This document shows, piece after piece, positions 17,374 to 26,015 of a stretch of 64,000 nucleotides of DNA. The number at the start of each line of letters is the position of its first letter. The first letter of the stretch is position 1. The notes under the pieces are model-generated. The model was not told where the DNA came from, did not search any database, and worked only from the letters and a program-made list of their open reading frames with translations. The stretch comes from Synechococcus sp. CS-1328 (GTDB taxonomy: Bacteria; Cyanobacteriota; Cyanobacteriia; PCC-6307; Cyanobiaceae), in assembly GCF_025128095.1 (NCBI RefSeq), contig NZ_JAHLYT010000068.1, forward strand, positions 38,675-102,674. The letters are read 5' to 3'. A program made the translations under genes and the position numbers.

Positions 17374-17725
17374 GCCGGGATGCGGACTGCATCGACGCTT
17401 CGTGGCTTGAGGCCTTCGTGGCTGAGGCCAATGTGCTTTGGCACGGTTCAGATCTGCCTGCACCGCTAACCCCTATCGCCCAGGGGCACAGGCTTTCCAC
17501 TGTTCCCATTTGGGGGCATCCCTTCCAGGCTCGTTGCAGCAGATTCACTGGGATTCCGGCCCGGAAGGCCATAAACTCGAGCTGCGCCCCGGCGCAAGCA
17601 CGAGGCTCCACACCCGCTACGCCTTCAGGCGACCCACTGCGACTGAGGATCGATTGCCCCCAAACGGGGGCTTCGCCCGACCGGGCGGTTGATCGAACCT
17701 ACAGAGCGTCCGAAATGTTGCTGCC
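17374..17725. other. Non-coding gap with two adjacent small hairpins
   Basis: Nothing protein-coding is supported. GCCCCC-AAAC-GGGGGC (17656-17671) and CGCCCG-AC-CGGGCG (17674-17687) form two consecutive hairpins about 40 bases before the next gene. They could be leader structure or an attenuator, but no T-run follows. Confidence 0.45.
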
Positions 17726-17953
17726 ATGAGCCCGGCAAGCTTCACCACCTCCCTCACGATCGGCGAGCTGGAAGCCAGTTTTCCGCTGTACTGCAAGGCC
17801 CTGCGGATCCTGGTCCGGGAAGAGCAAACTATTGAGCAGATCAAGCGGAGTGTCTGCTGGCACCGCCTCGCGATTCTTCACCACTGCCTGCCCCGGCAAT
17901 ACAAGGATCCAAATCACCTCTACTTCCTTTTCAAGCGAGAGCTCAGCGCGTGA
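17726..17953 (+). CDS. Small hypothetical protein translationally coupled to glgC-like gene
   Basis: A 75-residue protein with a helical, basic C-terminal half ([19 protein letters not shown], then [18 protein letters not shown]). I do not recognise the family; the His/Cys/Trp-rich middle could bind metal or nucleic acid, but that is speculation. Its TGA stop overlaps the ATG of the glgC-like gene by one base (TGATG at 17951-17955), so the two were probably co-translated. It remains intact while its partner is interrupted. Confidence 0.65.
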   Translation: MSPASFTTSLTIGELEASFPLYCKALRILVREEQTIEQIKRSVCWHRLAILHHCLPRQYKDPNHLYFLFKRELSA

Positions 17954-19236
17954 TGCGTGTTCTGGCGATCATCCTCGGCGGCGGCGCCGGCACCCGTCTA
18001 CAGCCCCACCCCCTCACCCGCGCCAAACCTGCGGTGCCGCTGGGCGGTCAAAACCGCCTGATCGACATCACGATCAGCAATTGCATCAACTCAGGGATTC
18101 TCAAGATCTACGCCCTCACCCAATTCAACAGTCAGTCGCTCAACCGCCACATCAGCCTCACCTACAACCTCTCCTCCGGTTTCAGCGGCGGCTTCGTGGA
18201 GGTACTGGCGGCCCAGCAGACCCCCGACAGCCCGAGCTGATTCAAGGGCACTGCCGATGCGGTACGCCCATACCGCGAGCTGTTTGAGGCCTGGGATGTG
18301 GATCAGGTACTGATCCTCTCGGGTGATCAGCTCTACCGGATGGATTACGCGGCCTTTGTGGCGGCGCATCGGGCCAGCGTTGCCGCGCTGACGGTGGCGG
18401 CATTGCCAGTGGACAGCTCGGTGGCAGAAGGCTTTGGCTTGATGCGCACCGATGCCACAGGGCGGATCCGGGAGTTTCGCGAGAAGCCCAAGGGTGAGGC
18501 CCTCGAGGCGATGCGAGTCGACACCCGGGCCCTGGGCCTTTCGGCCAGCGAAGCGGAGCTCCGCCCTTTTCTGGCCTCGATGGGCATCTATGTGTTCGAG
18601 CGGGATACTCTGTTCCAATTGCTCGCCAGCCACCCGCAAGCCACCGACTTCGGCCAGGACATCATTCCGGCCGCCCTGGCCATTGGCCAGCCGCTGCAGA
18701 GTTATCTGTTCGATGCGTACTGGGAAGACATCGGCAGCATCAACGCGTTTTATGACGCCAATCTGGCCCTGGCCGATGAGCAGCCCGCCTTCATCTTTTA
18801 CGACGAGCAGGCCCCGATCTACACCCGTTCGCGCTATCTACCGCCCAGCCAGATCCGCGAGGCTCGGGTGCGCCGCTCCGTGCTCAGCGAGGGCTGCCTG
18901 CTCGATCGCTGTGTGATCGATCACTGCGTGCTGCGCCTGCTGGTGGAGGAGGGCGCCGTCCTTGAGGACACGCTGGTGATGGGGGCCGATAGTTATGAAT
19001 CGGAGGCTGAGCGCGCTCTGGTGCGCTCGCGTGGTGGCGTGCCGCTCGAGATTGGGGCAGGCTCAGTGGTGAAGCGAGCGATTCTCGACAAAAATGTGCG
19101 CATGGGCACCAACGTGCAGGTGATCAACAAGGATCGGGTCCAGGAGGCTGACCGCAGTGAGCTGGGATTCACCATTCGCAGCGGAATTGTGGTGATCGAG
19201 AAGAACACAATGGTGGCCGATGGCACGGTCATTTAG
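17953..19236 (+). pseudogene. glgC: Glucose-1-phosphate adenylyltransferase paralogue with in-frame TGA
   Basis: ADP-glucose pyrophosphorylase makes ADP-glucose for glycogen. The sequence is co-linear with full-length GlgC (428 codons). It has the nucleotide loop [38 protein letters not shown], the substrate Lys region [17 protein letters not shown], and the left-handed beta-helix tail with [21 protein letters not shown]. Codon 96 is TGA (18238-18240), where the family has Trp in WFQGTADAVR; reading continues in the same frame (FKGTADAV). The N-terminus also differs from the usual AGKYRLIDIP (here [10 protein letters not shown]). It reads as a second, decaying copy; an assembly error is possible. 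Confidence 0.85.
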
Positions 19237-19265
19237 TGGCCCGTACCCCCAAGCGATCTGCCTGT

Positions 19266-19727
19266 TCAGGGTGTAGAAGCTTCGACAATGTCGACCACGA
19301 TGGCCCGCACCGGTTCGCTGGTTTCATTGCGCCACCAATGGGTGATTCCGGTGGTTTCGAAGGCCGCTTCCCCGGCCTGTCGCACCACTGGGCTCTAGGA
19401 GGGCCCCCGGCGATCCGTGAGGCGTCCCTCCAGCAGATACGCAACCCCGGGCCGGTTGTCATGGCGGTGCAGGGCGCTGAAATCTCCCCCCAGGGGCTGG
19501 CTGCCGAGGCTGCGCACCGCCGAGACCCCAGCGTTGCTGGTGGGGGCATCGACAAACTCAGCCGAATGGCCTGGCAGCCGCTCGGCCTCCGGCACCACGG
19601 CCAGGGGATGGGCCACAGCCGAAGCACCGCCGCCGATGGCTGTGATGGTCAGGGTGATGGCGGCCATCAGGGCCAGCGGAGACCTCGACGGGGCTGCAGG
19701 AGTCAGTGGCTTGGGCATGGCTGTCAT
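19266..19727 (-). pseudogene. Secreted cupin-domain protein with in-frame TAG
   Basis: From ATG 19727 the frame encodes a signal-peptide-like start (LALMAAITLTITAIGGGASA), then a small cupin barrel: FSALHRHDNRPGVAYLLEG, and after the interruption AGEAAFETTGITHWWRNE and VRAIVVDIVEAS, ending at TGA 19266. A TAG at codon 111 (19395-19397) breaks it in the same frame with no shift. The cupin motif 1 histidines lie before the stop and the second motif after it, so the truncated product would not fold. It is convergent with the broken glgC copy. Confidence 0.7.
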
Positions 19728-19832
19728 CAGGCTGGGTGAAAGCTTGGGTCCTGGCCACCTTCACGCGCTGGAGCCAGCAGCATCTGCGGCGTTGAACCAC
19801 TCAAACCGGATGAAGGGTGCTGGATCTAGAGC

Positions 19833-20189
19833 GTGCCGACCGCGGGCGAGCTGGCTCCTTTGGCGCAGTCCCAGCCCAGTGACCATTCCGTGGATGCCGG
19901 CAGGCACTTCCAGCAGGCGATCCGCCGCTGGGGCAACAGCCTGGCGGTGCGGCTCCCGGCCGATTGCCTGCGCCAGGCCGGACTGCGGGAAGGCGACCAG
20001 ATCGAGATCGTCGTTGGTCCCGATGGCCGGTTGAGTCTGCAGCCCCTGCGCCAGCTGGATCGCTCGGATTGGGCCGCTGATCTGCGCAAGCTGCAGGCCA
20101 CCATGCCCCTCACCCCATCGGTGATCGAGCGTGGTGGTGGCTCTGCTGACCCCGGAAGAGCGCAGTCCGCACGCCCTCGACTGGTTTGA
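19833..20189 (+). CDS. AbrB/MazE-type antitoxin, altered C-terminus
   Basis: Contains a swapped-hairpin AbrB DNA-binding domain: IRRWGNSLAVRLPADCLRQA, then GLREGDQIEIVVGPDGRLSL. This is followed by the antitoxin linker LRKLQATMPLTPSVIER. After that point the frame runs into sequence that, read in another frame, encodes a PIN toxin, so the natural C-terminus has been lost by a deletion and replaced by ~19 unrelated residues. The start may be GTG 19833 or GTG 19890. It could still bind its operator, but its toxin is broken. Confidence 0.65.
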   Translation: MPTAGELAPLAQSQPSDHSVDAGRHFQQAIRRWGNSLAVRLPADCLRQAGLREGDQIEIVVGPDGRLSLQPLRQLDRSDWAADLRKLQATMPLTPSVIERGGGSADPGRAQSARPRLV

Positions 20190-20383
20190 GCAGTGCAGCG
20201 AGACCCTGATCAGCAGCGACTGGCTGATCACCGAGCCCCACAGCGTCCTTGGCATCAAGCAGCGCCACGATGGCCTCAGCCCTGGGCCTGCGGGCCCGTG
20301 ATGCCCTGGGCCTGAGTCCGCCACTGGCATAGGTCGTCGATGAGCTGGCCGCCCGGGCTCAGGAGCTCGGCATGGACTACTGA
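20131..20383 (+). pseudogene. PIN-domain (VapC-like) toxin remnant
   Basis: Read from 20131 the frame gives VVVALLTPEERSPHALDWFE, then TLISSDWLITEPHSVLGIKQ, the start of a PIN ribonuclease domain without its first Asp-containing strand. It stops at 20299; the next frame continues with LRARDALGLSPPLA, a further stop, and VVDELAARAQELGMDY, a typical VapC C-terminus ending at 20383. There is a fused 5' end, one frameshift and one in-frame stop, so it is non-functional. It partners the AbrB-type antitoxin fragment and overlaps the stop of the convergent TOTE-type gene. Confidence 0.65.
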
Positions 20384-22343
20384 GTTGAGATCAGCTCGTA
20401 TCCCATGGCCCGATACCCACGCAACCGCCGCTCCCACATGCGTTGCGGCACGGGATGGCCGAGATCGAGCCAGTCGATGATGCGCACAGTGGTCTTGCCG
20501 CATTGCTCCCGGTGCAGGCGGCCGGCGTACTGCTGCAGAGTTCCCTTCCACGACACGGGCATCGCCAACAACAGGGTGTCGAGCGGAGGGTGGTCAAAGC
20601 CTTCACCCACAAGGCGCCCGGTGGCCAGCACGATGCGGGGCGCCTCCGGCGGCAAAGCCTCCAGCGCAGCCAGGGTGGCGCTGCGCTGGCGTGCGCTCAG
20701 CCGGCCATGCAGCAGAAACAGGTTCGGCACCTGCTCAGCCAGCGCAGCGGCGATCGCTGTGATGTGGTCCGTGCGCTCGCTGAGTAGCAGCAGCTTGCGT
20801 CCCGCTTCCCAGCAGGCGAGGGCCTCGGCCACAATCCGATCGGTGCGCCGTTGATCCTCCGCCAGCCGGTGCATCAGCTCCTGGATCGGCAGATCGGGTG
20901 GCAGCCCCTTGAGCTGATGGGTGCGGCTCACCAGCTCCAGGGTCTGGGGCGCCCCGGCGGGCCGCTCGGCGGTGTGGCGAATGGGTCCGCACTGCATGAA
21001 CAGGATCGGCTGCAGACCATCGCCTCCACTGCCGCCTCCTGGTCACCGCGCAGCTGGCCGGTGAATGCCAGCTCCAGCGGTGAGCCCTTCTGTCGGTCAT
21101 CCACCAGCTCCCAGCCGATCCCCTGCTCCTGCAGCAGGGTCTGCACCGGCTCCAGGCAGCCGCGCGGCAAGGCGATGTGCTGGGGGAAGTTCTCGGCGCA
21201 GCCGATCACCCGCGGCTTGTCCCACACCGACAGGCGCATCGCCTCGGCTTTGTAGAAAGCCGGGTTCGCAAAGGCGGCGAGGCGGATCAGGCGATTGAGC
21301 AGCGGCTGCGGCAACCCCGAGCGCTCCACATAGAGCCGATCGGCCAGGGTGAGGGTGATCGAGGCGGGCAGCGGTCCTCTGAGCTTGGGAATCGGAGGAG
21401 ATGCCTTCCATGGGGTCGCCAGGTCCTCCTCGTCGATGAAGCGCAGGTCGAGAGGATGGACGCCGGTGGTGGCGGTCTGAATCACGGTCTGCAGCCCCGC
21501 CACCGAGCACCGCTGCAGAGACGCCAGATAGGCCCACTGATCGGGATAGGGCTGCAGGTCGTCATCCACGAACACGCTGCAGCCCCGTTGCCGGGGTTCC
21601 TTCTGCAGCGGCAGGGCGATCAGGTTGCCGAACCCGCCCTTGGGCATGGTGTCCTGGTTGGGGAAGAGCCGGTCGTAGGAGCTCAGCCCCAGCTGGCGTG
21701 TCGCGGAGCAGGTGTGGCTGATCAGGGCTGCCCCCAGCTGGCGAGCCTCCCGGGCCGGCACGGCCTCCTCGAAGAACACCCACACATGAGCACCCTCACC
21801 GGAGCGCGAGATCTCCAGCGCTGCCGGCACCGCCAGCTCCCGGCAGGAGCGCAGGAAGGCCCGGGCGTCGTCACGCCAGTCCTGCTCGTCAAAGTCGGCA
21901 GCCAGCAGCTGGCAGTGATCGTCCTCCAACAGGGGGTAGAGGCCAATGGTGTGGTCGCCGGCCAGATGGCCGTAGATCGCCGCATCCGTCAGCGGCAGCA
22001 GCTGCCGGTGATGGCAGTCGCGGCAGGCAATCCGCGGCTTCTCGCACACGCCCGGCTGCCATTCATTGGCGCACGCCGGCGCATAGCCCGATCGCCCGCT
22101 GCTGCTGCTCTGCCAGCGCAGGGCGTAGACATCGTCTCGGCCTTGAAAGAGATGCCGGAACAGCGCCACCTTCTCCTGTGCCGAAACGGGAGCAATGACA
22201 GGGGGCTGGACCGAAACCGGGACAGGTTCAGATGGGGCAGGTGCGCTGGAGCGCCAGTCGATGCCATGGGCCTCCAGCAGGGCCATCAGTCGGGCGTTTT
22301 CCTGGCGGAGTTGATCCAGCTCAGAGGGCCTTGAGTCGGCCAT
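20377..22343 (-). pseudogene. TOTE-type primase-helicase with internal deletion of the helicase core
   Basis: The N-terminal 440 codons match the archaeo-eukaryotic primase module of TOTE conflict systems. There is a Zn-binding Cys array (Cys91, 100, 107, 110), the catalytic DxD pair in LLAADFDEQ (Asp150, Asp152), the GEGAHVWVFF motif with His186, then LFPNQDTMPKGGFGNLIALP. Near 21020 the frame breaks. A different frame resumes with QPILFMQCGPIRHTAE and a superfamily 2 helicase C-terminal domain (LFLLHGRLSARQR, LATGRLVGEGFD, QYAGRLHRE). Walker A and DEAH motifs are missing, so roughly 150-200 residues have been deleted. The start is ATG 22343. Confidence 0.8.
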
Positions 22344-22355
22344 GGGGTGAGGACC

Positions 22356-22637
22356 TCAGCGCTGGTCGGCCTGGCGATAGACAGCATTGCGCTCCCGCTT
22401 GCCCACCGCCACGACAAGCACCAGCACCTCGTATTCCCGCACCTCGTAGATGAGGCGGAATCCAGCTGCTCGCAGCTTGATTTTGTAGCGGGTGGTGGAT
22501 CCACGCAGTTTGCTGGCCGGGATCAGGGGCTCAATCAGCCGTTCGACCAGCTTGTTCTTGAACTGCTCCCGGATTCCCTTCGTCAGCTTCTGCCATTCCC
22601 GCAGGGCCTCCGGGTGAAAAGCCAGCTCAAAGGGCAT
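22356..22637 (-). CDS. RelE/ParE-family toxin
   Basis: A 93-residue protein with the RelE fold: MPFELAFHPEALREWQKL, a central amphipathic helix (REQFKNKLVERL), then SKLRGSTTRYKIKLRAAGFR, LIYEVREYEVLVLVVAVGKR and a basic tail. RelE toxins cleave mRNA on the ribosome. The start ATG 22637 overlaps the upstream antitoxin gene by 11 bases, the usual arrangement. Twelve bases downstream begins the TOTE-type primase gene on the same strand, so all three appear to form one operon. Confidence 0.85.
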   Translation of the reverse strand: MPFELAFHPEALREWQKLTKGIREQFKNKLVERLIEPLIPASKLRGSTTRYKIKLRAAGFRLIYEVREYEVLVLVVAVGKRERNAVYRQADQR

Positions 22638-22881
22638 CGAGGCTGACCCGCACCGGCTTCTGGCCGTCCGCCAGTCGGGCATCGGCGATGCGACCCAGCT
22701 CCAGGTCGTCCACAAGATCCATCAGCTCTTCGTAGGCCCTGGCCGGCACGCAGTAGAAGGCCGGCTCGTTGCGGTTGAGCACCGCGACGGCCATCCCCTC
22801 TCCGGCCGCCACGGTGGCCATGGGGTTCTTCTTGAGTTCCGAGATGCTCACGGTGGTCTCGGCCAGTACGCGGTGCGCCAT
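22627..22881 (-). CDS. Phd/YefM-type antitoxin
   Basis: An 84-residue antitoxin. The N-terminal DNA-binding part reads TVSISELKKNPMATVAAGEG, then MAVAVLNRNEPAFYCVP, the Phd/YefM pattern. It is followed by a helix and a disordered toxin-binding tail (RIADARLADGQKPVRVSLDAL region). It would neutralise the RelE-type toxin encoded next and repress the operon. ATG 22881 is chosen; the open frame extends to 22932 but the extra residues do not match the family. Confidence 0.85.
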   Translation of the reverse strand: MAHRVLAETTVSISELKKNPMATVAAGEGMAVAVLNRNEPAFYCVPARAYEELMDLVDDLELGRIADARLADGQKPVRVSLDAL

Positions 22882-23015
22882 CGGCAGATCAGACCGGTCA
22901 GGAGTCTCACTATAGGTCGCCAAACAGGTCACACATCAGGTCCGATCCCATCCGGTTCGACCCGAACGGATCACGCGGTCATGACTGACATCCAGCTTCG
23001 GTGGCAGATCACAGA

Positions 23016-23430
23016 TCACGTGGGCACCTGGGCGTACCTGTGCCGGCAGGAGCAGGGCACGAGTTTCTCGCCTCTAGCTTCGTACTCACGCCGGAATGCT
23101 TTCCAGAGCCGGCGATTCATCAGGTACTGGACCACATAGTCACCACCCAGCCCGGGCTGAATAGTCGACACAGGCGTCGGGCTCGATGCCCTTCTGGAAC
23201 TCCTCGCAAACCGGAGCCACGGCATCGCGGATCTGGTCGACCTGATAGCACAGCCAGGGGATAGGAAGCAGCACCTGGCGGCGCCTGCCCCCGTCGGCAC
23301 CAGCGTCGATGTTCAGCCTCGCGTGACCCCGGTGATTCAGAACCGTCCAGCCGCTTCGGCAGCCCCGCTGAGACAGCGCCTGAGACACAACATCCCTGAT
23401 CGACAGGTCCCAGTCGATGGCGGCCGGCAT
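23016..23430 (-). pseudogene. Tyrosine-recombinase (phage-type integrase) remnant
   Basis: The frame from ATG 23430 encodes the N-terminal arm-binding type domain of cyanobacterial integrases (GWTVLNHRGHARLNIDAG, then VLLPIPWLCYQVDQI). Near 23150 a frame change leads into part of the catalytic domain (GDYVVQYLMNRRLWKAFR, KLVPCSCRHRYAQ), recalling the YSFRH box with the catalytic HxxR, but with Tyr and Phe replaced by Cys. The core between these blocks and the catalytic Tyr are missing. It lies just downstream of the 3' end of tRNA-Gly, the standard site for such integrases. Confidence 0.65.
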
Positions 23431-23544
23431 GTGAGATGTTGCGCCTCACAGGCAGGCACGGGCAAACAGGTGCTGGCGGACTCTGGTAGCCCGAAAACCA
23501 GTCGCAGCAAGCGACTTGAGCCGTAAACCTTAGTGAGAACAGGA

Positions 23545-23615
<71 letters not shown>

Positions 23616-23865
23616 AGAAGTAGATCCGTTCCAGGCCTTACCCGTGGCCATTGGTTGGCCTGCTGGTGGCTTGGAGCTGATACCGGCACATCTGAGCTTC
23701 CGGTTGAACCGAATCGCTGTGTCCTGCGCTGGTATGCCGAGCCGAGGGTCGACCCCCGTTCGACTGCTGCATTATGGCCTGCGTGCCGTCCAGGGCCGAG
23801 TGCGCGATTCCAGCTCCCCACCCCACCAGTCGCGGCCTGCCGCTTCCACCTCCGGGGGGCGTCCG

Positions 23866-25251
23866 GTGAGCGACGCCAACGATCTGGTGGGCTGGCCCCG
23901 CCAACGCATGCTGATGGCCTACGGCATTGGCGATGCCGGCACAGGCATGGCCGCGTCGTTGATCGGCTTCTACCTGTTCATCTTCTACACCTCCGCAGCG
24001 GGCCTGCCGGCCTGGATGGCCGGGCTGGTGTTGATGCTGGCGCGGCTCTGGGATGCCATCAACGATCCCCTGGTGGGCTGGCTGAGCGACAAGACCAAAT
24101 CGCGATCCGGTCCGCGCCTTCCCTGGATCCTCTGGAGCGCCGTGCCGCTCGGCATCGCGATGGCCCTGATGTGGTGGCTGCCACCGGGTGGACCTTGGCA
24201 GCGCTTTGCCATCTTCGTGGCGATCTCGGTGGTGGCCAACAGCCTTTACACCTGCGTCAACCTGCCCTACGCCGCCCTGGCAGCTGAGCTCACCGCCAAT
24301 GTGACCCTGCGCACGCGGCTCAATACCCTGCGCTTCACCGGATCGATCATTGCCAGCCTGATCGGGCTCGTGCTGGGCGGCCTGCTGCTGGCCAACCATT
24401 CCGATCCCAACAGCTACTGGCGTGTGGGGATGATCTCCGGAGGCATCATCAGCCTCACAACCTTGCTCTGTGGCTGGGGGATCGCACCGGCGGCGCTGCA
24501 TTGTCAGAAGCCCGCGTCGCGTCGCGGCACCACGCGTCGGTTGCTGCGCCGCGTGCGCCAGAACGGCCGTTTTCTGCGCGTGCTTGGCCTATACCTACTG
24601 CTCTGGTGTGCCCTGCAGCTGATGCAGACCGCCGCCCTGCTCTACCTGCCGGTGGTGATGGGTCTGCCGGAGGGCTGGAGCAACTGGATCCTGCTGCCCT
24701 TCATCGTCAGCTCCCTGATCGGTCTGTGGATCTGGAACGGGGTTTCCAACCGCTGGGGGCGGGTGAAGGCCCTGCAATGGGGCAGTGTCCTGTGGATCAT
24801 CGGCTGCATGATGGCCATGCTGCTGCCGGCTCTTGATGCCGCCGTTCAGCCCACGGCCTCCGCATCCAACCTGCTTCGCCTGGCCCTGCTGGTGCTGGCG
24901 ATCATCACCGCTGGGCTGGGCGCCGCCACGGCCTATCTGATTCCCTGGGCCCTGCTGCCCGATGCGATCGATGCCGATCCAGAGAAGCCCGCCGGGCAGT
25001 ACAGCGCCTGGATGGTGCTGGCCCAGAAGATCTGCATCAGCCTGGCCCTGTTCTTCTTCGGCAATCTGATGAGCCTGAGCGGTTATGTGGCCGCCCGTGG
25101 CGTCGAGCAACCCGGCAGTGCCCTCACGGCCATCCGCCTCTGCATGGGCATCATCCCGGTGGTACTGATCGTGCTGGGGCTGGTGGTGATGCGCCGCTGG
25201 CCTGAGCGCGGTGCCCATCTGCTGGTGGCCGATGGCGGGGTTGGCCGATGA
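23866..25251 (+). CDS. GPH-type (sugar:cation symporter-like) MFS transporter
   Basis: A 461-residue protein with about 12 membrane helices. The glycoside-pentoside-hexuronide signature appears after helix 2 (WDAINDPLVGWLSDKTKSR), with PYAALAAELT later in the N-terminal half. The substrate is unknown. The frame is open from 23644, but GTG 23866 (MSDANDLVGWPRQRM) is preferred because it starts just before helix 1 and a G-rich tract precedes it. It overlaps the next gene (MlaE-type permease) by ATGA, so the two are co-transcribed. Confidence 0.85.
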   Translation: MSDANDLVGWPRQRMLMAYGIGDAGTGMAASLIGFYLFIFYTSAAGLPAWMAGLVLMLARLWDAINDPLVGWLSDKTKSRSGPRLPWILWSAVPLGIAMALMWWLPPGGPWQRFAIFVAISVVANSLYTCVNLPYAALAAELTANVTLRTRLNTLRFTGSIIASLIGLVLGGLLLANHSDPNSYWRVGMISGGIISLTTLLCGWGIAPAALHCQKPASRRGTTRRLLRRVRQNGRFLRVLGLYLLLWCALQLMQTAALLYLPVVMGLPEGWSNWILLPFIVSSLIGLWIWNGVSNRWGRVKALQWGSVLWIIGCMMAMLLPALDAAVQPTASASNLLRLALLVLAIITAGLGAATAYLIPWALLPDAIDADPEKPAGQYSAWMVLAQKICISLALFFFGNLMSLSGYVAARGVEQPGSALTAIRLCMGIIPVVLIVLGLVVMRRWPERGAHLLVADGGVGR

Positions 25252-26015
25252 GGCTCCTGTCCAACCGTTGGCTTGCGCCCCGCTGGTTACGGCGTTTAGG
25301 AGCGAGCTGCATGATCGGCGGCCAGGCCCTGGCGGCGATCGCCCGCGGCCGGATCGGCTTCAACGATCTGCTGATGGAATTGCTGGAAGCCGGACCGGGC
25401 AGTTTCCTGATTGTGCTGATCACCGGCCTCGCGGCCGGCACCGTGTTCAACATCCAGGTGGCGGCCGAGCTGTCTCGCCAGGGTGCCGGAGCCACGGTGG
25501 GGGGCCTGCTGGCCCTGGGGATGTCGCGGGAGATCGCGCCGCTGCTCACCGCCATGCTGCTCACCGGCAAGGTGGCCACCGCCTTTGCGGCCCAGCTGGG
25601 CACCATGAAGGTGACCGAACAGATCGACGCAATCACGATGCTGCGCACCGATCCGGTCGAATACCTGGTGGTTCCAAGGGTGCTGGCCATGGTGCTGATG
25701 GCGCCGGTGCAGTGCCTGCTGTTCTTCGGGGTGGCGATCTGGTCCGGACAGGTAAGCAGCTCGCTGCTTTACAGCATTCCTCCCACGGTGTTCTGGAACT
25801 CCGTTCGCACCTGGATGGAGCCTGACGACCTGCCCTCGATGCTGGTCAAGGCGGTGGTGTTCGGCCTTCAGATCGCCGTGCTCTCCTGCGGCTGGGGTCT
25901 GACCACCAGCGGTGGGCCCAAGGAGGTGGGCACCAGCACCACCGGTGCGGTGGTGATGATCCTGGTGACCGTGGCGCTGATGGACGTGGTGCTCACCCAG
26001 GTGCTGTTCGGATAA
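25248..26015 (+). CDS. MlaE-family ABC transporter permease
   Basis: A 255-residue integral membrane permease of the MlaE/TGD1 type, which moves phospholipids between inner and outer membranes. About five helices are visible. The conserved Glu-containing motif region MSREIAPLLTAMLLTGKVA is followed by ELGTMKV-like AQLGTMKVTEQIDAI and DPVEYLVVPRVLA. ATG 25248 overlaps the stop of the preceding transporter. The ATPase and MCE subunits are not in this window, so they are encoded elsewhere. The next gene starts within its stop codon. Confidence 0.92.
   Translation: MRLLSNRWLAPRWLRRLGASCMIGGQALAAIARGRIGFNDLLMELLEAGPGSFLIVLITGLAAGTVFNIQVAAELSRQGAGATVGGLLALGMSREIAPLLTAMLLTGKVATAFAAQLGTMKVTEQIDAITMLRTDPVEYLVVPRVLAMVLMAPVQCLLFFGVAIWSGQVSSSLLYSIPPTVFWNSVRTWMEPDDLPSMLVKAVVFGLQIAVLSCGWGLTTSGGPKEVGTSTTGAVVMILVTVALMDVVLTQVLFG

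Noticed and set aside
17682..17699. Second attachment site matching the tRNA-Gly 3' end
   Set aside because: The match (GGGCGG then ATCGAACC) needs a two-base gap and covers only about 17 bases; too weak to annotate as a feature.
18238..18240. TGA in glgC as a selenocysteine or programmed readthrough codon
   Set aside because: The family has Trp here, not Cys, no SECIS-like structure is apparent, and the next gene is also interrupted, so decay or error is simpler.
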